Positions 34,989 through 46,650 of a stretch of 64,000 bases of DNA are shown here, in pieces (the stretch's first letter is position 1; each line of letters opens with the position of its first letter). A program made the translations under genes and the position numbers. The notes beneath the pieces are model-generated. The model was not told the DNA's origin. It saw only the letters and a program-made list of their open reading frames with translations, and made no database searches. The DNA is from Parapristionchus giblindavisi (taxonomy: Eukaryota > Nematoda > Chromadorea > Rhabditida > Diplogasteridae), in NCBI GenBank assembly GCA_943737045.1, contig CALSFV010000252.1, positions 62,001 through 126,000 on the forward strand, in the 5' to 3' direction.

Positions 34989-36931
34989 TTCGAAAAAAAA
35001 GATCAATGATCCAAGCCATGTCCCTTTTCATTTCCTAAAGAGAGATACAGTAAACTGACTATTGATTTCGATTTGTTCGGGACACCGTACAGTATTCACA
35101 AATTCAGATTCTAAGTCAATTAGGGGCAGCACATCTAAACGATAAAATGGACATAATACATCTAGGTTTTACGAAGACGTGCAGATGATCTCTCAGTTTG
35201 AACCGCTCACAACTGAAACCAGAACGACCGCTCACAAATGGACTGATTTCCAAATGGAATAGCTTATCAAGGGACCGTTCTCTATACTCATACATATGAG
35301 CTCTTCACCATTACTTGAATCAGCTTTCGAAATTACCTCGATGACCAGTAGTAGCCAGCTCCTTTGTTTTTATCTCCTCATCGTAAATAAGATCGTCGAT
35401 GCCTTCTGTAGACTCTCCATCTCTATGAATATCTAGATTCCTATGTGTCAATTGATCTTTGATCTCTAACCCTCCAATCCCATAGTCCCAATGGATATTG
35501 TGTCATGTATTCACTCAATAAACATTATCAAGAAGAGTTTTATTCAAAATATCGATCGATTTGGATCAATAAGTGCGCGCTGCATAAATGAGATAGCATA
35601 TGTATGAGAGTGGATGTGTGTACGTAATCATAGAATTTTGAGATGGAGTAAAATATATAGTAACTGTTTTTGTTGTGCGAATAAAAAAGATCAAGTATAC
35701 AATCATAACAAGAGCAATATGGATAAAGTTCTGATAGATGGACGGATGGTTGTATGATAACATGGCATGTAATCAATCAATAATATCGATCTCGATCAAT
35801 CAATAAAGAGAGAGGAATGAAATAAGAAACGAATCGGGGGTCGGATAAAAGGGCGTGAAATATCTTAAACATGTAGGAGTAGGGGAATATCGATCGATAA
35901 AAAGGTGGCGGGGCCAAACAAATATTAGGTATAACTCACACAAATAAAAATGATCATAATTCATTGCTCACAACAACGCATTTCCGGCTAACTAAGTATT
36001 AATTGTGTGTACAAAAAAATTTATTGATTTTTATTTCAATCGATAGAATCGAGACGACGAGTAGATCACAAATAAACTACACTCTACCAATCAATATTAT
36101 GGCTCTCAAGCAGATGCGAGAATTATCGAACGATCGATCGATGGGAAGGGAACACAGATACAGTATACATCTCCATATTTGTACCATCTATACTACGTAT
36201 CTGGGTGTACTGTAAGTGGGTGAAACAAGAGAATCAATCGATCGATTATTAATATAAACTAATACCGTAACCGCCTTTGAAGGAGGCGGGTACAGGGACT
36301 AACAAAGTACAAATATTGACCAGAGGATTACTGTAGGCATATAAGCAGCGACTATAAATATATATATGTTTTCAATATAAGACTATGTACGATGGATAGG
36401 AAGAGGGGGAACGGGGCACGAGGCATAACAGAAACAACAAAACAATAATCAATAAATCGATAATCTGTGTGTATAATATATCTCATCTCAATATAGAGCA
36501 TCCATCACATTAGGGCCTACTATCAGGCGATTCGAGGGAAGCCGGGAATTAGGGCCAACAAACGAGTTGGTAAAGAGTACGGTAGGGGCGGGGACTGTAT
36601 ATGGTAGACGATGTGATGCATGCAAAACAATGCTCTTGTAAAAAAAAAGGAATAGACGAAACAATATGGGAATGGGAGCGAGAATTGAAAATAGTATGGA
36701 TTGGATATTACGAGAAAAATAATCAATAAATCAATAGTGCAATCAATGAATATAGTATGTCTGATGTTGTGTGCGTTTCTTTGTACAAGTACCAATGCAG
36801 GGGTATACCAGAGTTGTCGAGGAAGATGAAGTTAGAGGACGAGGAACAAAGAATGCAATCAATCAATGAAATCGAGAATCAATCAATACAATCACAACGG
36901 ATACGGTAGGTCGAAGGGATACGGTATCTTC
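34989..36931. other. Convergent intergenic region between serpin and mdt-15
   Basis: No convincing exon on either strand. It holds the 3' UTRs of the two converging genes, several ATCAATCAATAA-type motifs, one TTTGATC pair near 35453, and short TACGGTA/TACCGTA motifs. The open frames here lack splice context and family resemblance. Confidence 0.6.
35517..35522 (+). terminator. Candidate poly(A) signal of the serpin gene
   Basis: AATAAA about 530 bases after the stop at 34986-34988, in an otherwise non-coding stretch between the convergent serpin and mdt-15 genes. The 3' UTR would be long, so an unseen nearer signal is possible. Confidence 0.3.
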
Positions 36932-37042
36932 CTATGAGATGATATCATCATAGGCCGTAAATAGATCGTCAAAGTTCGTGTCTGACGCGGGTCGGGTGTT
37001 GGGCGCCGAACCTGACGCCGGCGGTCCTTGTCCTTGCTGATT

Positions 37043-37073
<31 letters not shown>

Positions 37074-38670
37074 TGAGCCTTGAACGAGTTTTGGCCCTGC
37101 GCCAGGTACCACTGTCGCACCGTAGACTCCTTCAATGACGTCATTGTGAGGATTACACAAAGCAAGCATACGAGAGATAGGTAATCGATAAAATCGATAA
37201 CTACCGTACCCAAGTATCGAGGAAGTCCGTGATCGTCCTGAGACCCGGGCGAGCGAGCCTCTCATAAACCGAGCTCTGCAGGTCATCATACATGAACGTG
37301 TCTGCAAAAGGCGGGAAATACATTCAAGCAATCGATAAAATCTCCAGATCAATCATCGATAGCAATAGTCAATAATATAATAATGATGACTTACTGATAT
37401 CAATCTCCTCTCTGTCCACTGAGACTTGGCCATTGGGATATTGAACAGGGACGAGAAGACGAAGTGGAGGGATCTGGTGCGTCTCTGAAATGAGATAGGG
37501 ATACTGTACATCGCCCTGAGCTACAGTATTCCAGATTGAAATACCTACAGTACCATTAGCAATCTACTGTATACGCTCCAATTGGCTACCGTATCTCGGA
37601 ATCAAATAGTATCGTTTGTTTTACCGTACCCCCCGATTGACTACCGTATCCCTGGTTCAAATAGCGTACCGTAAGCGCTCTACCGTACGCCCCCAACTGA
37701 CTACCGTATCCCTGATTCAAATAGGGTACCGTAAGCGCTCTACCGTACGCCCCCATTGACTACCGTATCCCTGAACTCACTCAGTTTGCACTTGAGCAGG
37801 ATGTGACCGTGCATCTTCCTCTCGTTGGTAACCTCAACATCGAATCGATCCGAGTTCGCGTGGCACTCACGCGCTGCCACGTCCGACAAGCGAGGCTGCA
37901 ACAGGCAAGATATCAATCGTATCGCGAAGATCAAAGATCATTTATAGACTACAGTATCACAGATGTACCCCCATAACCTTCTTCACCTTGATGCACACAC
38001 ACAGTACACCAATCACAGTGAGTTTGGCTAAAGACCAAAGATCAATCTACCGTATACCTTGGCCATCTGTTGTTGCCCACCGGATCCGCCAGCCTCCAGT
38101 GGTGTCGGCAGGATATCCTCCATGCTGTACAGATCGTCGGTGGGACCTGAAAATGAATACTTAATAAATATTCATGTCGTTTCATTCATTTACAACACAT
38201 TTATCAAAAGTTAGTTCGGTCCCAGGGATCTAGTTTGTCAATATTAAATCACTCCAAATCAATCAATAATCTTTTATTCGAAAATCAATCAATAATATTT
38301 TATTCAAAAATCAATCAATAATCTTTTATTCATAAAATCAATCAATCAATAATCATACCAGGTGGTCCTCCCATGTGACCGGCGCCGGGCATCTGATGGT
38401 GACCAGGCATGGGTCTGCAAAGAAGGAGATATTACGAATACCGTAATCAATCACAAAAAATAGATAATAACCGAATCGAATCCACCGTACCTCATATGCG
38501 AGCTCGGATACGGTCGTCCCATCTCGGACGCGTCGCCGCCTCTGCAATTCAAACACATATTCAGATTCCAGAGCCAAATTGCCAACGGAAATCAACAATT
38601 TTATGATTATACTTGATGGAGTAAATAAATAAATAATCAATACCCCGATGCGTTCATTTGAAGGAATAAA

Positions 38671-38704
<34 letters not shown>

Positions 38705-41221
38705 ATTATTATTATTATTATAATCATACCTGTAGGGAGCGTGGGCGTGCATCGGGCCGCCACCGACATGCTGCTGCTGTGGCGGCATCATGAGCTGATG
38801 AGGCTGGGGGCCTCCTCCAGGTCCTCCTCCTCCTACCACCACTCCACCCTGCTGTGGTTGTTGCTGTTGCTGCGGGGGCTGCATGGGACCACCGCCCATG
38901 TGCATGCCCATGTTGGGTGGTGGCGCCATCGCGTGCATGCCACCCCAGCCGCCATTCATCGGCGGACCTCCCATCTGCAAATTTGGATGGTGTGTATATG
39001 GTGTAGGTGTCTAGGACTTATATAACAGATCAGCCAATAACCCGCATCGAATATCTCATTTTCTATACATGAAATCACCAGGGACTCTACGAAGGGGCAT
39101 TTCGACATTTTGGAATTCGCGTACACATTATATGCCAACGATATCGTAGTCTCCACAAAATATTTCGAGAGCGGTCGTGGTGTGACTGAGAAAAAAGATA
39201 CAGTAATCTTTTGGCGTTTTGCCAAGTTTTCAATGGCCGTTCACTGTGTTGGAGACGAAAAGTAGTCAATCAGCAGTCTACACTACACCCCCCTCTCCCG
39301 TACTAACCCTCTCGCTTACCATGTGATGAGGCGGTTGATAGTGATGGGGCATACCGCCGTGACCATACGCGGCCATGGGATTGGGGGCGGGCGGCGCCCC
39401 TTGTCCGCCAGGGCCAGGCGCACCTCCGTCGAGCATCATGGACGCGGATAGCGCCTCGGACATGACGCCAGAGGGACCACCACCAGAGGGACCGACAGGG
39501 GCGCCCCCGCCTCCGTGGCCATGGGCCATCTGCTGATTGGGCGTCGCGGCCTGCAATGATAGGACTAATAATCAATCACCGCTATATAATATCAAAATCA
39601 CTTTTTCTACGTATTGTACAGTAGAAACATTTATTTATCTCTTTATTCTACCAAATATATGTAATAAAGATGATTTCTAAAGAGAAAGCGAGAATCGACA
39701 AAATATTCAAACTCAATAGCAAAAATGCATTCATGAAACTGCGATCTTCCAGGGCCCTCCCAACCCTACTCTACTTTTCCAACTTCCTATTATCCACCTC
39801 ACAAAAGTGCACAAAAAGGTGTCCAGGCCCGCGCTTTCAAGAGGGCTGGACCATGCCCGTAACAAGAAAGCCGCCTTACCAAGAAGTCGGCCTTTCGATG
39901 GATCCAATTTTCGAGGTTGGTGAGGTACTCCAGGGATACGTTTCTTCGTCCCTCGAGAACTCCGAGCATCGTCTCCAACTTGCCCGCTGCCTCTGCATTA
40001 CCGTCCACACGACATTGCTGAGCGCGCATTCTGTAACATTATTATTATTATTCTAATTCATTTTAATTTAGTTAATTTTAATATTAATTCAGGCATCCCA
40101 GCACCTTTTAAATTGACCCTCTATTGTACTTTTTTAAAATCAACTAGCTATTCTAGTATCAACCTACTGACATTACAAAACGGTCTAAAAAACAAATAAT
40201 CAATAACTTATCCCCGCGCAGTGCGTCACACCCGGCACTCACCGGAGATTGTCGCAGTGTGGTCGGAGAGCACGCAGCTTCTGCTGATAGATCATCGCGT
40301 ACTCGGGCGAACCCTGCTGTGGCATCGAAGGATCCGCCATGCCACCGTAGCCACCTGACAGTATACCGATGATGATGAGGGTACGGTAATATCGTATGAC
40401 TGTACCTAATCCATCAATAACTAACAAACATGGTACTTAGGCTACAGTAGATCATCTATAACCCAGACAACCCAGCAGCAAATGTATGTCCGTACCGTGC
40501 TGGGGAGGTGCTCCGTAGGCTCCTGGAGGAGGTCCGTAGGGATTGTGTGGTGGCGCCGACACACCGGGCGCGCCATAGTGTGGCGCCATGCGCATCTGCG
40601 GCGGTTGTTGTTGTTGTTGGGGCGGCATGGGTCGCTTGCCCGCAGCGGCTCCCGGAGGACCTCCCATCTGCAAAACAATCAGCGAAATATAATCGTTGAA
40701 CGATGACTATATCCTACGATTTATTTATAATTGTTGTGTATAGTGTTGACAATACACTACAGGCCAGACACAACTCTACTTTGTAGCCTCATCTTTACTC
40801 GACAGGAAGAAGATGAGTAAAGAAAAACGGTTCATTTCTTCCTCAAAATTCGCAAAAAGGAAAGAACTTGAGACGAGAGAGTGTGTAAAACGAGGAGAGT
40901 TTTCTAACTTTTTCATCTCTTATCTCCTCATACCTGCTGATAATGCTGCTGCATCATGGCAGGTTGTCCGTACGGATTGTACGGCTGCTGTTGTTGCTGC
41001 ATAACCTGCTGCTGGACGAGTTGTTGTTGCTGATGCATGGCCACTTGCTGTTGTTGTTGTTGCTGTGGTTGCTGCACACCCATCACGTCGCCAGACAGAC
41101 CATTGCCCAGGGAGCCGGTCGTGTCCATCGAATTTGAGACCATCTGAAGAGGAAAGTGAGAGTAAGTTAGCCTTTGTCAATAGACGCGTTCAACTCATGG
41201 CGGACTCTCACCACGACGTTT

Positions 41222-41257
<36 letters not shown>

Positions 41258-42418
41258 TATTCATATCAAGTATAATACTAAATGAAGGGAGGGCCGTTCT
41301 TCAGTTCCTCCACAGGTTACAACGACTTTACAGTCGTGGTAATATTCCTGACATTTGATTCAACTTTTGCATACGATAATATGCAAAAGTTGTGTTCTTA
41401 TGTCCTCTCGCATTCCCCTCTGATTTTGCATGTCTAGAGTCGTTTCCGTACACTGATTTATTAAAATAACCAAATATAGGAGAGTTATGCTTCGCGGTGA
41501 GAGTCTGCGCAACACCAGGATCCCTTTTCCAGGGAATTCTAATTAATGAGAGAGACAGAAGACGAAATTGTTCATGACTGTGAATAAAGGTAAAAAGGAA
41601 ATGATAAAGATACTATAAGCAAAACAAACGCGGTCCCACTGTATTTGACAACGGTTTCTCTCCCTTTAAGAGGGATCAAAGTTCAAAGTTCAGCTACCCT
41701 ACTCACATTCACATGGTAAATCAAAAAAATATGGTAGCGCAAAATGTGATGCAAATAGCGACTCTTTTTCAAAAGATTCTCTTTCAACACAACCCAGTAT
41801 CAAATCACTCTTTCATCATTTTAAATCTAACAAAAGGTACCTGTGGAGGTGGCTGGCCAAGGGGCGGCGCCATAGGCGCTCCTCCGGCCGCACTCGCGTT
41901 AGCTGCTGCAGCCGCGGACTGCGCGGCGGCCGCACGCGCCGCCTGCGTCGGCTGCGGATCCGGCGGAATCTGTGGTCGACCGGCTGCAGAGTTGGGCGTG
42001 CTCGCCTGATTATTCGCCTAAAGACAAAACACACAATTACCAATTATTCCCTTTCACCAATACGCATATATATTGTTATATTACTTTATTAACCATAAAT
42101 CTCAATTTACATTAACTGTATACCACTGCAATGTATATGTATAGTGATCGAGATAAATCAATAAAGATTTTATCCATTCTAGAACAATCCAAAGTCTTCC
42201 CCACTTGCAAAGTCTACATGAACTACTTAATAGTTTTATTATAACAGTTATTTTAATACGTGCATCACTCCAGTACATTGATTTACTTAATATATTAATG
42301 AATATTATTGTGGTTGTAAATCGTACCGGAGGCGAATGGAAGGGCGACGGCTGCAGGGCCGGAGGCACAGCCGCAGACTTGGAATTGCAGTTGATCGCAT
42401 TGATGACCTACAAGATCG

Positions 42419-42466
<48 letters not shown>

Positions 42467-43018
42467 ATAATCCCATCCCATTCTTGCCCCACTCTTCATC
42501 ATGAACACGTTATCTTCCATTATCAGGTTAAGAATAACCAAAGCATTTCAATAAATGACTTTAACGAACTTAACCACGGACTTAACCCTAACCCTAACAC
42601 TAAGCAACCTTATTGTTAGCAAGTATCAAGGACTTAAACCTAACCTTAGCAATCGTTCTCATGTATTCGTCCTTGCTGATGCACTTCTGAAAGACGTACT
42701 CCTCCACCTGACGGGCGTCTCCCGGCACCGGCAGATTGGGCGCATTCTGGCGATTGCGCGCCAACTCTGGCTCCCTGCAAAGAGATCAAAGATCAATCCA
42801 GATCAAAGATCAGCCGATTACATGTTCATTAAACACTTTCCTGTATACAGAATGTATTCTGTACATGTTTGATTACCTCATTTTCATATTGTAAATAGGT
42901 TTCACCATAGGCAAGCAGGTTCTACTTCTTTACTACCTCATTTCGCTAATACTGAATTGCATTTTGCTACGTTAACCGGCACCGCAAAGGCACCCCTTCT
43001 CCTAACATAAGCGATAGA

Positions 43019-43055
<37 letters not shown>

Positions 43056-43727
43056 TAAAGAGACGGTATGATCACGTTTGATAAGATCGATGAGATGATA
43101 AGGAAGACAAGGGAGAGATGGGGAGATGGAGAGGGAGGGGAGAGGTAGAGGGAGGGGGAGAGGAGAGAGAGATTGAAGAGAGAGAGAGAGGTAAAGAAAG
43201 AAAAAAGAGACAGAGAGAGAGGGGGTTAACTCTTTTGCCAACGTCGCATCTCTCCATATCTAACCAATTTTACCGCTTTCGTTGCAGCTATTTCTTTCTG
43301 CATGCCAAATGGCGGCTGATAACCACCTATATATATATAGATATGGAACACACTGATCTCATCGATTAGGAATAAAATCAATAATCAATCTACAGTACTC
43401 CAACCCCTTAATCAGGGGGAAGCAATCAATACAACGCCCCTGTCAGACCAAAATAGAAATAAATCAATAAACATAAATTCAATTAGAGCTTCAATCAAAA
43501 GAGTATCAATCAATAAGCATAATTGCAGAGCTTTAATCAAAGGAGAATCAATCAATAACCATAGTTACAGCATAATACTCAAAGGGAAGCTAATCAATAA
43601 CCAAAACTACAGTATACCACTCAATAGAGTCAATCAATCAATAACCATAGCTACAGTATACTACTCACAATCGATTGATGACATGATTGCGAAACTGCTG
43701 CGAGGGCCAGTCATCGGAGTCGCCCAT
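36932..43727 (-). CDS. mdt-15: Mediator subunit 15 (MDT-15/MED15)
   Basis: Exons in transcription order: 43727-43669, 42774-42645, 42407-42327, 42017-41841, 41143-40934, 40667-40496, 40354-40243, 40030-39880, 39550-39320, 38974-38730, 38541-38491, 38414-38359, 38146-38058, 37895-37781, 37484-37395, 37301-37210, 37129-36932; about 752 residues, all phases consistent. Residues 1-90 form the KIX domain ([20 protein letters not shown], then [19 protein letters not shown]). The KIX domain of C. elegans MDT-15 binds activators such as SBP-1 and NHR-49 and links lipid and stress transcription to RNA polymerase II. Next come Ala/Pro/Gln, poly-Gln and Gly/Met/Pro-rich segments, a conserved [15 protein letters not shown] block, and the Med15 C-terminus ([14 protein letters not shown]...FLDTW). 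Coding exons are far more GC-rich than the introns. The acceptor of the last exon (GAAG) is weak but gives the correct family spacing after FLDTW. Confidence 0.95.
37545..37780. repeat. Tandem repeat of about 60 bp in an mdt-15 intron
   Basis: Three to four diverged units in the intron between exons 37895-37781 and 37484-37395, each containing CTACCGTATCCCTG and a TACCGTA(A/C)GC(G/C) motif separated by GATTCAAATAG. It also supplies the intronic TACCGTA motifs common in the window. Confidence 0.7.
38665..38725. repeat. (TTA)n microsatellite in mdt-15 intron
   Basis: An almost pure TTA/TAA trinucleotide run just downstream (on -) of the exon ending at 38730, inside an intron. Apparent poly-Ile/poly-Asn frames here are artefacts. 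Confidence 0.85.
41221..41262. repeat. (AATC)n microsatellite in mdt-15 intron
   Basis: About ten AATC units directly upstream (on -) of the Gln-rich exon 41143-40934. A second run of the same unit lies at 42417-42465. Confidence 0.85.
42417..42465. repeat. (ATCA)n microsatellite in mdt-15 intron
   Basis: About twelve tandem ATCA units immediately upstream (on -) of the KIX-domain exon 42407-42327, separated from its acceptor by about 10 bases. Confidence 0.85.
43022..43220. repeat. GA-rich low-complexity tract in mdt-15 first intron
   Basis: A (GA)n run of about 30 bases followed by GAGGGAGGGG-type sequence, in the intron between the first two mdt-15 coding exons. Confidence 0.85.
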
Positions 43728-43750
43728 TCTGCCCGAAGGAAGAGAACCTG
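43728..43750 (-). promoter_or_regulatory. mdt-15: 5' extension of mdt-15 first exon and its splice acceptor
   Basis: TTTGCAG ends at 43748 (read on -) and is followed by 20 bases before the ATG at 43727. Those bases are open in the ATG frame (GSLPSGR-M). They can be a short trans-spliced 5' UTR or coding sequence joined to an upstream exon. Three upstream donors fit this acceptor. Confidence 0.65.
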
Positions 43751-43804
43751 CAAATAATCAATCAATAAATCACTGTACAGTATACCAATGACCAGCCAAC
43801 TTAC

Positions 43805-43835
43805 CGTCTCCACTCCCAAATGTACTCATATGCAT
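43805..43835 (-). CDS. mdt-15: Candidate mdt-15 alternative first exon 1a
   Basis: On the - strand an ATG at 43835 opens 10 codons (MHMSTFGSGD) plus one G, followed by a good donor (GTAAGT). The leftover G joins the acceptor at 43747 in frame, giving ...[16 protein letters not shown]. The intron would be only 57 bases, typical of nematodes. This is the nearest of three such exons. Confidence 0.5.
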
Positions 43836-44219
43836 ATAGGACCTATCTCTCTGTCCCCTACAGCCACATATCATATCAATCTATCAATATCAATTACCTC
43901 TCCTTATTCTACACCAAATGCTTAATTTAGGCATCCAAATATCATCATCGCTGTTAAAGATCCGAGCTCATAAGCTTGAGAGGGCCCAAGAGACACATTC
44001 ACTCGGACCATACATTTTCGGTACCCTCGCCGTCTATTTTTACACAGTGGGTCAATTCTCGAAATAGGGTTGGTTCATACATAAAATTCGTTATTTTCGC
44101 TTAAAAATCGTCATTTTTAGCTTCCTTTTTTATCAAGTGGCCTAAAATGGCCCTTATATAGTGGGGCAATCCTCGCACTGCGAGGGTATGGCAATGTATG
44201 ACTCGGACTGTGATATTAC

Positions 44220-44259
44220 CGATGTTTCCATTGCTCTTCATATCCTTTGTATCTCCCAT
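44220..44259 (-). CDS. mdt-15: Candidate mdt-15 alternative first exon 1b
   Basis: On the - strand, ATG at 44259 opens 13 codons (MGDTKDMKSNGNI) plus one G and a GTAATA donor. The phase is the same as in exon 1a, so it also joins 43747 in frame. There is no homology to judge it by; support rests on the donor and the matching phase. Confidence 0.4.
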
Positions 44260-44591
44260 CTTATTCTAACCGATTGTCACGATTAGGGCTGCACACATTA
44301 ATGGAGAGGAGAAGAGTATTAGGTGACTTATTGTTAGTAAAGCACAAATATAAAGAATTGAGCTACTGCACTACTTCATCTATCGCACGATTCGTGACAA
44401 ATCAGCTAATCTCTCGTATATCGATCGATTTCTCAAGAACTACGCTACGCTTTAATGCTTTCCGTTGCTCCTAATCCCTATCTTATCACAGCTATCTGGA
44501 CATCCATCTTGATATACTCTCTTTGATCTCTTATTATTCATGAATACCGTAACCCGATATCAAAAATCAATAACAATATCAGATACCGTAC

Positions 44592-44740
44592 CCTTGGCAG
44601 CGGCGACGTTCGCGGTGGGACTCGGTGAGGAATCGATTGTTGCGACTGAGGACACCGTACGAGTCAGTGAAGGCTGAGAGGTTGGAGTGGAGGAAGAGCG
44701 GAGATGTGGAGAGTCGGACAAGGCGAACGGAATAAAACCC
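44592..44740 (-). CDS. mdt-15: Candidate upstream mdt-15 coding exon (Ser/Thr/Pro-rich)
   Basis: Bounded by a TTCAG acceptor and a GTACGG donor, this exon is open in one frame and encodes a Ser/Thr/Pro-rich segment ending SPTANVAAAK plus one G. That is again the phase required by the acceptor at 43747. It contains no Met in that frame and enters with two bases owed, so at least one more exon must lie upstream, and I could not find it. It could instead belong to a separate - strand gene. Confidence 0.45.
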
Positions 44741-46211
44741 CTGAATCAGGGTGAATGATGAATGCGCGGGCTTGGACACCTCTGGGGAGTACGGTATAAT
44801 GGATTATGTGGGTTGAACGCTCGGGCTTGGACACAACACAAAGCGACAACGGCAATCGATAGGGACGAGATCACGCGGTGATCATGAACTGTGTGAGAGG
44901 AGAAGAGAGACGATAGAGGAGAGATGGAGGTGGGGAGATGCGAGATGAAAAGGAGAAGATGGCAAACGATAAGAAGAAGATGATGAAGAAGAAGAAAGGA
45001 GCGAAAAGATGAGGAGGGCATGAAAGGGTGTAGGGTGATAGATATGGAATGAGAAAAAGAGCATACAAGAAGGAAGTGCAGCATGAAACATGAAATATGA
45101 GAACACGGTTATCTTGTATGATATCAAATATGAACAAAAATATGATGATCACGCACAAGAACCCAGTAATAAGAGTGAATAAGAGTGATGAAACGGTTGA
45201 TAACAGGGAACTACTCCCTTGTAGAAGGGGGGGGGGGGTAGGAGGAACATAGAAACTATATAAACATCATAATAAAGGTGAAAGAGTGAGAAAATATGGA
45301 CATCACTCGCGGAGACAGTCCATCCTTCAATAACAGTCTACCAACCGTGTATAGATAGACATTGACGGGCAAACATAAAGTACGTTTTGGGTCTGCGCCA
45401 ATCAAATGGGTGCGGGACGAACCAGTGAGTACTGAAGCGAGTGACCGAGAGGCCGGAAGACGAGTCATTCGAAATAATTAAATGAATTGATTACAAGGCA
45501 TACATATTGGTTTGCATGTACATTAAAGTTAAAATTAAATCTTGCTAGACAAAGAAATTAATAATGGTGTCTTATTAAATGTAAATCACGTCGCGTTAAC
45601 ACATGCTTGGCAGTTTGTGAAAGTAAAATAAAAAGATTTAAAGGTGTGCAGGGATGGGAAGGCGGAAGTCGCGACTTAAGGGAGAAAAACAACGATAACT
45701 CATTGGCAATAAGGAGGAGAGGGTAAACATAGGTCGAAAAGTACGCTACAAACTACAAAGACAGGTCGAATTTTAGTATTTTTTTGTTAAAAAAGCAGCA
45801 ACCTATGCTCACAGCGTTTCTCGAGAGGTCATGGTGTGACAGAGAAAAGGGCAGAGCGAAAAAAGAGAGAGATAGCGCGCGCTTGTACGCAAAAGTGGTA
45901 AAGCGCAGACAGTTAAAGTACACCATGACGCATTTTTTGGCATTTTGCCAAGTTAACCTGAGGAGGGATGATAAGATTGATCCCCCATCCAAATGGGGCT
46001 CATCACGAGAACATAGAAGAAGATGAAGAAAGAAAGAAGTGAAGTAAAGTGAACACACACATACATATGGGGGATACGCAGACAAACGGAAAGGACACTT
46101 CTTCTCCTCGTTCTTCTTCTTCTTCTCTCCCCATCTATAATGTTCAAAAATCGAGGAAAAGAGTAAGCCAAAAAGGGACGAGAAGAGGGGGGGGATTGTG
46201 TACGTAGAATA

Positions 46212-46247
<36 letters not shown>

Positions 46248-46469
46248 CTAACCCCTCTCCCTCTCCCCTCCCTCTCCCTCTATCTCTCCCCTCCCTCTCC
46301 CTCTACCTCTCTCCCTCTCTCTCCCATCGTTGTCTTCTGAACAGTGAGCATCGATCACTTGTTCAACCCTCATCCTCCTCCTCTTCTTTTTCTCGGGGAT
46401 GAATCAATTGCACTACGTAACACTAGAACATCGTGATCAAGAGAGAGAATCGAATCGGTTAGCGGTGCG

Positions 46470-46650
46470 CACCTACCGTAATACCCTAATCAACCTACAG
46501 TAAGACCCTAATCTACCTACCGTAAGACACTAAAGTACCTACAGTAAGACCTTACAGTACCTACCGCAAGGACTTAAAGTTGCTACCGTAAGACCTTACA
46601 GTACCTACCGTAAGCCACTAATCTACCTACCGTAAGACACTTGATTAGAT
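46470..46650. repeat. Tandem CTACCGTAAGACC repeat
   Basis: Six or seven imperfect units of about 24 bases, each containing TACC(G/T)TAAGAC or TACAGTAAGAC. The CTAC(C/A)GTA motif is shared with the mdt-15 and serpin introns. Confidence 0.65.

Noticed and set aside
42579..42600. Telomere-like CCCTAA repeats
   Set aside because: Only two or three short CCCTAA units within an mdt-15 intron, and the nematode telomere repeat is TTAGGC; likely chance.
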